From NCBI RefSeq assembly GCF_902459465.1, contig NC_047068.1:806001-870000 (forward strand): a stretch of 64,000 nt of DNA, read 5' to 3'. The notes under the pieces were generated by a model. It was not told the DNA's origin and made no database searches. It worked only from the letters and a program-made list of their open reading frames with translations. Positions within the stretch are counted from its first letter, which is position 1. Every line of letters starts with the position of its first letter. The position numbers were made by a program, and so were the translations under genes. The DNA is from Asterias rubens (taxonomy: Eukaryota > Echinodermata > Asteroidea > Forcipulatida > Asteriidae). This document shows positions 43,548 through 55,327 of the stretch, piece by piece.

Positions 43548-46500
43548 GAAGTCCACAAGATCCACTAAGAGAACCTACTCTGCGGTAGTAGGCTCTCTAC
43601 CTAACAAAACCCTATGATAGCGAATGAATAAAAACTCACTCCGAGGCAGTGAAGTTTATAGCGAGAAGTCCACTGGATCCACTAAGAGAACCTACTCTGC
43701 GGTAGTAGGTAGACTGGCACTCTACCAAACAAAACCCTATAATAGCAAGGGCTTGAGAATACGGGAATATAATAAAGGAATAAAAACTCACTCCGAGGCA
43801 GTGAAGTTTATAGCGAGAAGTCCACTGGATCCACAAAGAGAACCTACTCTGCGGTAGTAGGCTCTCTACCTAACAAAACCCTATGACAGCAAAGGAATAA
43901 AAACTCACTCCGAGGCAGTGCAGTTTATAGCGAGATGTCCACATGATCCACTAAGAGAACCTACTCTGCGGTAGTAGGTAGACTGGCCCTCTACCAAACA
44001 AAACCCTATAATAGCAAGGGCTTGAGAATACGGGAATATAATAAAGGAATGAAAACTCACTCCGCGGCAGTGAAAGTTATAGCGAGAAGTCCACACGATC
44101 CACTAAGAGAACCTACTCTGCGGTAGTAGGTAGACTGGCACTCTACCAAACAAAACCCTATAATAGCAAGGGCTTGAGTTTATAGCGAGAAGTCCACTGG
44201 ATCCACAAAGAGAACCTACTCTGCGGTAGTAGGCTCTCTACCTAACAAAACCCTATGATAGCAAAGGAATAAAAACTCACTCCGTGGCAGTGAAGTTTAT
44301 AGCGAGAAGTCCACACGATCCACTAAGAGAACCTACTCTGCGGTAGTAGGTAGACTGGCACTCTACCAAACAAAACCCTATAATAGCAAGGGCTTGAGTT
44401 TATAGCGAGAAGTCCACTGGATCCACAAAGAGAACCTACTCTGCGGTAGTAGGCTCTCTACCTAACAAAACCCTATGATAGCAAAGGAATAAAAACTCAC
44501 TCCGCGGCAGTGAAGTTTATAGCGAGAAGTCCACACGATCCACTAAGAGAACCTACTCTGCGGTAGTAGGTAGACTGGCACTCTACCAAACAAAACCCTA
44601 TAATAGCAAGGGCTTGAGAATACGGGAATATAATAAAGGAATAAAAACTCACTCCGCGGCAGTGAAGTTTATAGCGAGAAGTCCACTGGATCCACTAAGA
44701 GAACCTACTCTGCGGTAGTAGGTAGACTGGCACTCTACCAAACAAAACCCTATAATAGCAAGGGCTTGAGAATACGGGAATATAATAAAGGAATAAAAAC
44801 TCACTCCGAGGCAGTGAAGTTTATAGCGAGAAGTCCACTGGATCCACTAAGAGAACCTACTCTGCGGTAGTAGGCTCTCAACCTAACAAAACCCTATGAC
44901 AGCAAAGGAATAAAAACTCACTCCGCGGCAGTGAAGTTTATAGCGAGAAGTCCACTGGATCCACAAAGAGAACCTACTCTGCGGTAGTAGGCTCTCTACC
45001 TAACAAAACCCTAGGACAGCAAAGGAATAAAAACTCACTCCGAGGCAGTGCAGTTTATAGCGAGAAGTCCACTGGATCCACTAAGAGAACCTACTCTGCG
45101 GTAGTAGGCTCTCTACCTAACAAAACCCTATGATAGCAAAGGAATAAAAACTCACTCCGCGGCAGTGAAGTTTATAGCGAGAAGTCCACTGGATCCACTA
45201 AGAGAACCTACTCTGCGGTAGTAGGTAGACTGGCACTCTACCAAACAAACCCTCTAATAGCAAGGGCTTGAGAATACGGGAATATAATAAAGGAATAAAA
45301 ACTCACTCCGAGGCAGTGAAGTTTATAGCGAGAAGTCCACTGGATCCACTAAGAGAACCTACTCTGCGGTAGTAGGCTCTCTACCTAACAAAACCCTATG
45401 ATAGCAAAGGAATAAAAACTCACTCCGAGGCAGTGAAGTTTATAGCGAGAAGTCCACATGATCCACTAAGAGAACCTACTCTGCGGTAGTAGGTAGACTG
45501 GCACTCTACCAAACAAAACCCTATAATAGCAAGGGCTTGAGAATACGGGAATATAATAAAGGAATAAAAACTCACTCCGAGGCAGTGAAGTTTATAGCGA
45601 GAAGTCCACTGGATCCACTAAGAGAACCTACTCTGCGGTAGTAGGTAGACTGGCACTCTACCAAACAAAACCCTATAATAGCAAGGGCTTGAGAATACGG
45701 GAATATAATAAAGGAATAAAAACTCACTCCGAGGCAGTGAAGTTTATAGCGAGAAGTCCACTGGATCCACTAAGAGAACCTACTCTGCGGTAGTAGGCTC
45801 TCTACCTAACAAAACCCTATGACAGCAAAGGAATAAAAACTCACTCCGAGGCAGTGAAGTTTATAGCGAGAAGTCCACTGGATCCACTAAGAGAACCTAC
45901 TTTGCGGTAGTAGGTAGACTGGCACTCTACCAAACAAAACCCTATAATAGCAAGGGCTTCAGAATACGGGAATAATAATAAAGGAATAAAAACTCACTCC
46001 GCGGCAGTGAAGTTTATAGAGAGAAGTCCACTGGATCCACTAAGAGAACCTACTCTGCGGTAGTAGGTACACTGGCACTCTACCAAACAAAACCCTATAA
46101 TAGCAAGGGCTTGAGAATATGGGAATATAATAAAGGAATAATAACTCACTCCGAGGCAGTGAAGTTTATAGCGAGAAGTCCACTGGATCCACTAAGAGAA
46201 CCTACTCTGCGGTAGTAGGTAGACTGGCACTCTACCAAACAAAACCCTATAATAGCAAGGGCTTGAGAATATGGGAATATAATAAAGGAATAATAACTCA
46301 CTCCGAGGCAGTGAAGTTTATAGCGAGAAGTCCACTGGATCCACTAAGAGAACCTACTCTGCGGTAGTAGGCTCTCTACCTAACAAAACCCTATGACAGC
46401 AAAGGAATAAAAACTCACTCCGCGGCAGTGAAGTTTATAGCGAGAAGTCCACATGATCCACTAAGAGAACCTACTCTGCGGTAGTAGGCTCTCTACCTAA

Positions 46501-47620
46501 CAAAACCCTATGACAGCAAAGGAATAAAAACTCACTCCGCGGCAGTGAAGTTTATAGCGAGAAGTCCACATGATCCACTAAGAGAACCTACTCTGCGGTA
46601 GTAGGCACTCTACCAAACAAAACCCTATGATAGCAAAGGAATAAAAACTCACTCCGAGGCAGTGAAGTTTATAGCGAGAAGTCCACATGATCCACTAAGA
46701 GAACCTACTCTGCGGTAGTAGGTAGACTGGCACTCTACCAAACAAAACCCTATAATAGCAAGGGCTTGAGAATACGGGAATATAATAAAGGAATAAAAAC
46801 TCACTCCGAGGCAGTGAAGTTTATAGCGAGAAGTCCACTTGATCCACTTAGAGAACCTACTCTGCGGTAGTAGGCTCTCTACCTAACAAAATCCTATGAT
46901 AGCAAAGGAATAAAAACTCACTCTGCGGCAGTGAAGTTTATAGCGAGAAGTCCATACGATCCACTAAGAGAACCTACTCTGCGGTAGTAGGTAGACTGGC
47001 ACTCTACCAAACAAACCCTATAATAGCAAGGGCTTGAGAATACGGGAATATAATAAAGGAATAAAAACTCACTCCGAGGCAGTGAAGTTTATAGCGAGAA
47101 GTCCACTGGATCCACTAAGAGAACCTACTCTGCGGTAGTAGGTAGACTGGCACTCTACCAAACAAAACCCTTTAATAGCAAGGGCTTGAGAATACGGGAA
47201 TGTAATAAAGGAATAAAAACTCACTCCGCGGCAGTGAAGTTTATAGCGAGAAGTCCACTGGATCCACTAAGAGAACCTACTCTGCGGTAGTAGGTAGACT
47301 GGCACTCTACCAAACAAAACCCTATAATAGCAAGGGCTTGAGAATACGGGAATGTAATAAAGGAATAAAAACTCACTCCGAGGCAGTGAAGTTTATAGCG
47401 AGAAGTCCACACGATCCACTAAGAGAACCTACTCTGCGGTAGTAGGTAGACTGGCACTCTACCAAACAAAACCCTATAATAGCAAGGGCTTGAGAATACG
47501 GGAATATAATAAAGGAATAAAAACTCACTCCGAGGCAGTGAAGTTTATAGCGAGAAGCGAGAAGTCCACTGGATCCACTAAGAGAACCTACTCTGCGGTA
47601 GTAGGCTCTCTACCTAACAA
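43548..47620 (+). repeat. Satellite array, 31 monomers of two length classes
   Basis: Every monomer has GAGAACCTACTCTGCGGTAG and TAGG, a hairpin with CCTACT/AGTAGG stem and CTGCGGT loop (one copy at 45893 has TTTGCGG). Long monomers (about 152 bp, 17 counted) continue TAGACTGGCACTCTACC and GGCTTGAGAATACGGGAATA. Short ones (about 117 bp, 14 counted) continue CTCTCTACCTAACAAAACCC and lack the GAATACGGG segment. The link is CACTCCGAGGCAGTGAAGTT or CACTCCGCGGCAGTGAAGTT. The array ends at a diverged GAATCTACTCTGTGATACTG near 47650. Confidence 0.95.
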
Positions 47621-47879
47621 GTCCGGATCGATCCACCAAGAGGAATCTACTCTGTGATACTGGCAAACAGTTCTCAAAGAACCAATCTTGACTAGAATCG
47701 ACTAGTCAATCAATTGCTACCAAAACTAAACATTTTCCTTATTATGGCATGTTTAGTGATTTTTTTGCTACCACTTTTAAATTCCGTGAATGATGCAAAA
47801 CACGTTTACTTTTTGGGGGTCAAAGGACTAGGAATGGCCAGAATGTGTGTGAAGTATTAAGGAACTTCTCACCCATGAA

Positions 47880-48125
47880 ACATTCTATACGGCCTGCGTC
47901 TCAAATAGCCTCTCCTAGTCAAACTCCTACTGCCCGGCTTCCCGTGCCGATCCCTGTTTAGAACAGTGGGCAGAGGTGTGTAGGCGGAACTCTGGCGCCT
48001 TTAAAACCAGATTGCTCTATGGGCAGGTGGGGCTCATCAGCCGTGTGAGGCAGCCCACCTAGGACAAGGCACTCGTTCTTGAAACCCAGCAGAAGGGGCT
48101 CGTAAGCCATGGAAGGCAAAGCACA
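47880..48125. repeat. Unidentified GC-richer segment, possibly a repeat
   Basis: Holds two related motifs, GGGGCTCATCAGCCGTGTGA and GGGGCTCGTAAGCCATGGAA, about 75 bp apart, in a style common to dispersed elements. No frame is convincing. From 48240 a decayed M6 piece follows. Confidence 0.3.
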
Positions 48126-48792
48126 TTTGTTTAACAGAAACAGGTTATCAGCCTAAATTACCGGTACCTAAAAGTTCACACTGCTGTGACTGGTGCCTCA
48201 CAATTAATTTGTTTTCTAAAAAGCTTGTCAAGCAGTATTCTTGTTCAACAGCTTAATGAAATTGGGCCCATGTCCTCGCCTGTAAGGCCAACCAAAAGTG
48301 TGTCCTCCATTCTCAGTCGCAGCATGCACTGTGCTGGGCCAAGTCTCATAGAGCTGCTTAAGCACAAAAAATAGCTATTAACACAACAACATGCTGCCAG
48401 AATAAGGTTACCAGCCTAAATACCATGTCAAAAGTCCAATTTGTACAAAGTATGACACCCTTTTCAATCATCTGAATGCACACAATTCTATGCAACAAGT
48501 ATTTTTTCTTGCATTGTTTGCAAGTTGGATGACCCAAAAATGTTTAGAGTAAAAGGCAGGCTCCAAAACAGCAGTTTGATAGTTCAACTTCACACAATTT
48601 TCAGAAAACACAGAGCTTTGGCCGTGGTGGATAATACGTCATGTTGTGGCATGAGCGATGAATGTTGTATGTTTGAAGTTAAGCAACGCTGGTACTTGCC
48701 AAAAAACAAACATTGACCAATGAGCAGAGTTTGTCACTAACGAGAGGGTTCTTAATGAGAAGTATTGTTTCTTTGTTACTTTCAGGTCACAT

Positions 48793-48900
48793 GTCAAGGT
48801 TCATCATCATCCAGTTACTCTCGGAAAGAAGAAGACAACGGGAAAAGGATTCTTTTGTTTTTATCTTCCTGCTGTTTATCTGCTCATCGAGAGAATAGAG
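48793..48900 (+). other. Candidate 5' untranslated exon of the HECT-like gene
   Basis: A segment bounded by a pyrimidine-rich acceptor (ACTTTCAG, from 48779) and a strong donor (GTAAGAC at 48901). It lacks a long conserved frame. Its splice signals and position suggest a leader exon spliced over 4 kb to the acceptor at 52896; transcript data would be needed. Confidence 0.3.
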
Positions 48901-48979
48901 GTAAGACAACATTCTCATATATAACTTCAAAATATTACTGATCTTATGAAAAGCGGTTGTAACCCGCTATAAAATGCAT

Positions 48980-49245
48980 GGTTTCCATTGTTGAGACCAA
49001 TTCAGAACTGACTCCGCGGCAGTACAGTTAATTACGATCCTATAAGCTAAAGTAGTAGTCCAGTCTATTTTCTATACCATCCGCCCTGGTAAACGTTAAA
49101 AAGCAGGACAGTTCTTTTCAGAACTGAGAACCTCCGATTATCTACTCCGCGGCAGTAGAATAAAGCAAGACAGTTCTCTATTAAGAACAAACTCTACCTG
49201 GCAAGTAGTGACACACATGGTGTTACCGCAAACCAAATATACGTT
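48980..49245 (+). repeat. Family P repeat, second plus-strand copy
   Basis: GTTGAGACCAATTCAGAACT, GACTCCGCGGCAGTACAG, CTACTCCGCGGCAGTAG and ATGGTGTTACCGCAAACC, nearly identical to 9678-9920. It lacks the upstream CTGACGA region. Confidence 0.8.
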
Positions 49246-49669
49246 TCCGTTAATGTTCTTTCTTGTGCTACTGTAACTTTGGTTTGTTTGTATGGGTCAA
49301 ATAAACAATATTAATAAAGAAAGATGTTTGAAAGTATAATATAACAATGCACACTAATATGCCACACGTTTGCATAGTTTTTCTTATGTCTGCAACCTAG
49401 ACAACACGTCAGCTTGTGGAATAAAATTTTATACTCCACAAAATGGTTGACCTTGTTAGTTCGCGGAGTAAAAGGGAACCATGCAATTTGGAGGCATATT
49501 TGTGTGGCTCATTATATTCTACTAACATCTTTCTACTCGTATGCATTTTAGAAAAAAAACATTAAAGATAAATACACCAACTTGTCCGATCCCAGGCACC
49601 AGTCCCTTTAAAGTAAAATTTAAACACTTTATTCTGATGGTCAATTGATAGCAACAAGAATGTGTCATT

Positions 49670-50036
49670 AAAGGAACACGTTGCCTTGGATCGGACGAGT
49701 TGGTCTATAAAAAGAGTTTATAACCGTTTGTTATAAAATGCATATGGTTGGAAAGATGTTTTAAAAGTAGAGTACAATGATCCACACAAATTTGCCTCGA
49801 AATTGCAAGGTTTTCCTTTTACTTTGCGAACTAAGATGGGACACGTTGCCTGGATGGCTGACCGTGTTCGTCGATAAGGTAAAAGGAAAACCGTGCAATT
49901 TCGAGGCGTGTTGGTGTGGATCATTGTATTCTACTTTTAAAACATCTTTCCAACCATATGCATTTTATAACCAACGGTTTAAAACGCTTTTCAAAGACCA
50001 GCTCGACCGATCCAAGGCAACGTGTTCCTTTAACCT
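49670..50036. mobile_element. Palindromic TTAA MITE
   Basis: TTAAAGGAACACGTTGCCTT mirrored by AAGGCAACGTGTTCCTTTAA; inner arms AAATTGCAAGGTTTTCCTTT and complement. A decayed relative lies at 49420-49615. Confidence 0.85.
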
Positions 50037-50225
50037 AATACTGTTTGCCTTGATTAACTTTTAAACCTGGCATCATCATTGTAATCTAAAACGACGCTAC
50101 AGAGAAGGCTACATGCTTATGTGGCTGTGATCGGTCAATGAAAAATGGGGCAAGGCTTACTTCCCTTACGACTTGCTATCATAAGAAATTTGTAAGAAAC
50201 TTATAAGAAACTTATAAAAATCTTA

Positions 50226-50731
50226 TTAAAGTCACCTGGAAATTGTTTTCGTTCTTTTCTTTCAAACATAAGAGTATATGCTTACGAACAATAAAACAAT
50301 TTTTTTTAGTAATTGTTTGTCATGATTTATATGTTTAAAAAATATATAAAGTTGTTTGGGGGGCTGACTCCGCCTACCCCTTTTGTGACGTCAATCGAGG
50401 CAGACTTTGCCTGCAATGCGTATAGTAAACACACGTGCAAAGTACATGTACGTCCAAGTCGTGAGTTGGTACATTACAAAAAGTGTTTTTCTGCATTCAG
50501 CAGCAATACACCTGGTCGGCATTGCCGAAAAAAAAAAGTCTGCCTCGATTGACGTCACAAACAGCGCCCTCTCGGGTCGGGGTCTACTCTTAAATTTGTA
50601 AATAACATAAGAACTGATTTTTTAAAACCTTAGTTAACTGTTTATTCACATTCCACTCATCAATTTCAAAACACATATTAGTGACAAAAGAGCTTTATTT
50701 TGAAAAAATACCACTTCCAGGTGACTTTAAA
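50226..50731. mobile_element. TTAA MITE with CRE-bearing inner arms
   Basis: TTAAAGTCACCTGGAAATTG and ACTTCCAGGTGACTTTAA ends; inner GACGTCAATCGAGGCAGAC mirrored by GTCTGCCTCGATTGACGTC. It was inserted into AATCTTATAAG-rich low-complexity DNA that resumes at 50732-50960. Confidence 0.85.
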
Positions 50732-51049
50732 ATCTTTTCAGAACCTGGATTGAGCTGCTATGAGCAGTCCTATAAGAATCATATAAGAATCTTACAAGAT
50801 TTTTGCAAGATTTTTAATACTATAAGTATTTTATATGTAAATTAGTAAGATCTCATCAGAATTACACCAGGATCTTATCAGAATCTGTAAATAATCTTAT
50901 AAGAACTTCTGAATGTCTCTTGTAAGAATCTTATAAAAATTGTATAAGAGTCTTATAGGCAAAGTCATACTGTGTAAGACAATTATCAGACTTAAATAGA
51001 ATGCATAAACTAGATAAGCGTTGAAGAGAACCAAATCAAATCTTAAAAC

Positions 51050-51565
51050 TGATTCATAAATACCTCAGACAGTTTTGCTATTCCTATTGGTGGAGAGCGC
51101 GTCACGTGGGGGTAAATAAACGGTTGATAATGACCAGCTGTCAACCGGTTGTTTTCAGATACTACGCGCTAGTCTTGGTGCAAGACATTTCTCGTTACTG
51201 GCGATGCGGGAGCTGTCGGGGAGTTGGCCGCGCTGTGTGTGAAAGGAAAACGAACTAACGGATCCGAAAACTGTCTCAGTCATATAATGCAACTAATGGA
51301 CGTACAGTGCTCAAGCACATTGGTTAACGGATAAGTTTTGACGGAGTTTCTTAATTTGTTTTGTCTTTTAACCAAAAATACATTCATGAATGGGAATATA
51401 AAAAAATAGTGACTCGTTCTTAAACTGCCGTTTAAAACCTTGCAGGGTAGTTGCAGTACGATAAAGTCCCTCGCATTTGGCTCGGGCCTTCATCACTAGG
51501 CATGAGCCTGCTGGTTTTGCGTAGGTGGCCATTTAAGAACTCGTCGCTACCCTTTTATTCCTTTA
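51050..51565 (+). mobile_element. Family F variant with a different hairpin tail
   Basis: TTCATAAATACCTCAGACAG and GTGGAGAGCGCGTCACGTGG as in other F copies, but the tail hairpin uses CGTTTAAAACCTTGCAGGGT-type sequence and ends TTTTATTCCTTTATTTATG. Confidence 0.7.
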
Positions 51566-51784
51566 TTTATGATCAAACAAAATGTCAACATCGAGTTAAA
51601 ATGCTGCACTGAGATGAAGCATCAATTTTATTTTTCATTCATTGAGGTTGTTGAAAATAAAATAGTTTAGTTTACATGGACCAGCTTATACAAAACACTC
51701 AACTAAATTGTTACGGAAAAGAAATTGTGCCCAAAACATGTGTGTGACCCTAAGATAACTGTATCAAATATATCTTTATGTAAT

Positions 51785-51985
51785 AGATGTTATAAATTTG
51801 CATCGGGGATAAAGAATATTAATTTTTTGTTTTTACCCATACACCGATGTGTGTTGGCACTGTATACTCAGTACTTTTCCCAAGTCCTGTGAAAAAAATA
51901 TCACAGGCATGTTACTCGGGTTGGATTCGAACCCACGACCCTTGCAATTCTAGAGCAGTGTCTTACCAACTAGACTACCGAGGAC
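51785..51985 (-). mobile_element. SINE-B full length, then a family F tail piece (51986-52060)
   Basis: TTTGCATCGGGGATAAAGAA to ACCAACTAGACTACCGAGG, joined to AAGAACCAGGCCTCGTTGGG and ATTCCCTTATTTATG. From 52060 to 52890 I see no recognised feature apart from homopolymer runs and a GCTTTTCATTCAT hairpin near 52345. Confidence 0.75.
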
Positions 51986-52953
51986 TATCAAGAACCAGGC
52001 CTCGTTGGGATTAAACCACTAGTTGAAAACCTCTTCACCACACATTAATTCCCTTATTTATGCCTCAAGATTGGCAAAGCCACTTTTCTTCAAATACTTT
52101 TCTTCAAATCCTATTCCAATTCCTCCCCATTAAATCTGAGCCCCCTTTGCGCTGAGTAGGTCCTCCAGCACTGCCAATTTCATGTCACTGCGAATCATTA
52201 GCAAAACATTTATCATAATTTACTGCTGACTGTGGACGGCTACACCGTCATTCAGTGTCTTATAAATGCAGGGTTAGGAAACGGGCAATAAATGCCATTT
52301 TTTATTGCTAAATACAAGATAATACCAGAATGTGAGGAATGAATGAAAAGCATATGACGTAATGCTTTTCATTCATGTTTTTTTTTATTAGAGCGGGTGA
52401 TACTCTTTGAAATACCATTCACTCAAGAAAATCTATTTTTTTAATGTTTGGGGCCAAAAATCTGACACAGCATCTTTAAAGTCATCGAAGATCGGTGTAT
52501 GGTGTGAAAATTTCAGTGTCCATCAAGTTTTAATATATGTTTGCAAACTTCTTATGAAAAAAATGAAGGTAATTAGGGCATCAATTGGTATATGGCATTA
52601 TTTTTTTTTCCAATTCAAAGAAAAAGGCACAATACCTTATAAACAGGACAGGGGGACACATCTGCCTAGCCTGCATGCTTTATACTCACTGGTGAAGGGT
52701 CGTTGAAGGATGGGGTGGGGGGGGGGGGTCATCAGTCAACTTTTACAAAATTTAATAATGTTATAAATATTGATGGTATAAAACAGAGCAGCTAAACACG
52801 CGACAGTTGTCATTCAATTCTTAACATATGGAAGAGACAAAAGCTGTGTGTTCAAACGATCATTTTTTTATATTGGTTTGATTTTTGTCTTTTCAGGATG
52901 TAAAGGAATCAAAGAAGACAGCGTGTAGGTAGCTCATATCCAACACCTCAACA

Positions 52954-54132
52954 ATGGATCGATCCAGAAAACAGGAACTTGGTGCCGGAGAAGACACTTT
53001 GCCAGTTTCAGAAATGGATGTAGAACTGCATCAAGAGATTCCTTTGCCAGAACAACCCCCACGTGTAAGTGAGCCCAGCATCATTGATGATGTACAAGCT
53101 GACGTTACACCAAGAAGTACAACTCCTCCCCCTGACGGCCTGATGTACTTACGCATTCATCGGGCTAACATTATGGAAGAAATGATTGCTCATTTCAAAG
53201 ATCCATACATTATTCTCGAAGAGATAGAAACTTCTTTTGTCAATGAAAGAGGCATAGATTGCGACGGCGTTTCTCGAGACGCTTATTGTTCCTTTTGGGA
53301 GGAGTTCTTCGAATGTGCATCGAAAGGTGAAGCAGGTCGGGTGCCCGTCATCACAGCAAATTGGATAAAGGAAGAATGGAAGGCAATTGGGAGGATCCTT
53401 CTCAAAGGATACATGGATCATCAGTATTTTCCCCTACAATTCAGCGAGGCTTTCATAATTGGCCTCATTCATGGGGAAGAGAAAGTTTCTCAAGAGATTC
53501 TTGAGAAATCATTCTTGGCATACCTTTGCTCCAGTGACAGCAACCTAGTCAAGATGGCGTTGAAAAGTGATACAGAGCCAAAAGACAATGCACAACTCAC
53601 TGACTTCTTATACAGTATGGGTTGCCGTAGCATTCCAACACAACCCAGGTTGAGTACTGTACTCCTTCAAGTGGCCCACTTGGAACTCATTCAACGACCA
53701 TTCTATGCAATGAAGACAATGGCTGAAGCTGCTTTCAACGAGTGGGCTGACTTGCTCCCGTCGGTGCAGTCAGTTTTGAACTTGTATGAAGAGAAAAAAC
53801 CCACTACTCAAAAGGTTGTGAAAATGCTTCAGTGCAAGGTTATGAACGAAGCTCAAGAACGCAGTCTCAGATATATAAAGGAGTTTGTGAGATCTCTCCC
53901 CCAGCAGTCACTTCGGAAGTTTTTGCACTTTTTGACTGGCTCTGACACGGCTCCCACAAAAGCAATTCAGATCATATTTACAAAGTTAGACGGTTTGGCA
54001 CGGAGACCAATTGCTCATGCGTGTGGCCCCTGTTTGGAACTTCCTAGCACGTATAAGAACTACTCTGATTTTAGGAAAGAAATGGAGGCAATTTTATCAA
54101 ACACTGACAACTTTGAGATGAGCATTGCTTAA
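52954..54132 (+). CDS. HECT-like protein, intronless coding sequence (392 aa)
   Basis: One long open frame with ATG and TAA. After an acidic, proline-containing N-terminus (about residues 1-63) comes a compact HECT-type region. It reads YLRIHRANIMEEMI, FVNERGIDCDGVSRDAY, FWEEFF, VPVITANWIKEEWKAIGRIL and HQYFPLQFSEAFI. The C-lobe end has HACGPCLELPSTYKNYSDF, which fits the HECT active-site segment (TC..LxLPxY), placing a candidate catalytic Cys at residue 357 with another at 360. It resembles the expanded 'G2/M phase-specific E3 ligase-like' proteins of fish and marine invertebrates, so the likely role is ubiquitin transfer through a thioester Cys. An acceptor (TTTTCAG at 52896) precedes the ATG with an in-frame TAG between, so upstream exons would be untranslated; 48793-48900 is a candidate. 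A retrogene or element cargo is possible. Confidence 0.75.
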   Translation: MDRSRKQELGAGEDTLPVSEMDVELHQEIPLPEQPPRVSEPSIIDDVQADVTPRSTTPPPDGLMYLRIHRANIMEEMIAHFKDPYIILEEIETSFVNERGIDCDGVSRDAYCSFWEEFFECASKGEAGRVPVITANWIKEEWKAIGRILLKGYMDHQYFPLQFSEAFIIGLIHGEEKVSQEILEKSFLAYLCSSDSNLVKMALKSDTEPKDNAQLTDFLYSMGCRSIPTQPRLSTVLLQVAHLELIQRPFYAMKTMAEAAFNEWADLLPSVQSVLNLYEEKKPTTQKVVKMLQCKVMNEAQERSLRYIKEFVRSLPQQSLRKFLHFLTGSDTAPTKAIQIIFTKLDGLARRPIAHACGPCLELPSTYKNYSDFRKEMEAILSNTDNFEMSIA

Positions 54133-54299
54133 AACATTTCCTGCATGAGGATTTCTGCTGATATTTTGAGACACATTGAACCAGGGTTGAATCAAGTAAA
54201 AATGCAACATAAGCTTACAAAAGTCCTCAAGTTTGATAGTTTGATAGAATTGTTTCTGTTTCTGCTTTCAAAGTCTCATCTCTATAACTTTTTAATGTA

Positions 54300-55250
54300 A
54301 CATGTTTTAAATGCAGTGGACACCATTGGTAATTACTCAAAACAATTATTAGCATTAAACCTTTCTTGATTACTAGTAATGGGGAGAGGTTGATAGTATA
54401 CAAATATTGACTGCTTTAACTCGTGCTATGGCACTTATTTCTAAGTAGGATATATACTTCTATAGGAAATCAAATAGTGAAAAGTTTCATAAAATTTCAA
54501 GTGAACAGCAACTAACAAGACATTGAATTGTCAAGTTCTATTTTGGTTAATGTTTTATTTCAACAACTTCCCTGTGATGGTAATAAATGTGTCACTCTGT
54601 TTACTTTGAGAATACCACTTTATAACTGTGGTGCTGTAAACAACTCCTTCCAGACTCATTTTTACCTTAAAGGCACTGGACACTATTTGGTAATTGCTCA
54701 ATATAATTGTTGCTCAAAAACTTGCTTGGTAACGAGCAATGGAGAGCTGTTGATAGTATAAAGCATTGGGAGAAACGGCTCCCTCTGAAGCACTGTGGTC
54801 TTGCTTTGCAACTGTATTACTTTGATGACCAATTGAGTAACAAAATATCACAAATTTGTTATTTTATGCATTACTATGTTGGGATGCACCTGCACCAAGT
54901 GAGAATACTGGTCCTTGACAATTTTTTTTTTAAAACAGCGTGTAATTTCTAACAAGGTTTTGTGTAGTTTTAGAGAAGGGGCTTACTTTTCACCCAACAA
55001 AATTTTAGGCTTCATGGTATGTGAAGCCTTTCTCAGTCGTCTAAAGTTCTTTCATGCAGTATGAGGGTGATTTGTTTTCCTTCATTATTTTGTTGTAACT
55101 TCCATGCCCAATTGAGCCAATTTTTTTCACAGATATGTTATTTTATTTTATGTTAGGGCACACAAAGTGAGGAACACTGTTTTTTTACAGTTTACCTAAG
55201 TGGATGACTGTATTTGCTGCAAAAGATTTAGATTTTTTTTAAACGGATTG
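54300..55250 (-). mobile_element. Decayed MITE-1 and related pieces downstream of the HECT-like gene
   Basis: GCAGTGGACACCATTGGTAA (54313), TTAAAGGCACTGGACACTAT (54667) and ATTTTATGCATTACTATGTT are old MITE-1 parts. The remainder is AT-rich without a recognisable gene. Confidence 0.55.
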
Positions 55251-55321
55251 GTACAATATTTATCCATCAAATGTGCGTTTTTTTTGTACATGGTAATTTT
55301 TTTCTGTTGACCTATTGTTAT

Positions 55322-55327
55322 AATAAA
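55322..55327 (+). promoter_or_regulatory. Candidate poly(A) signal after the HECT-like gene
   Basis: AATAAA about 1.2 kb after the stop codon; an earlier AATAAA lies near 54582. Hexamer evidence only. Confidence 0.25.

Noticed and set aside
43548-47620. CRISPR-like regular array
   Set aside because: Monomers are contiguous and wholly repetitive with no unique spacers, and the context is an animal genome.
43548-47620. Hammerhead ribozyme inside the satellite
   Set aside because: No CTGATGA/CTGANGA core followed by GAAA was found in the monomer on either strand.
54120-54132. Extension of the HECT-like protein into further exons
   Set aside because: The frame ends in a normal TAA after the conserved C-lobe motif, as expected for a complete HECT end.
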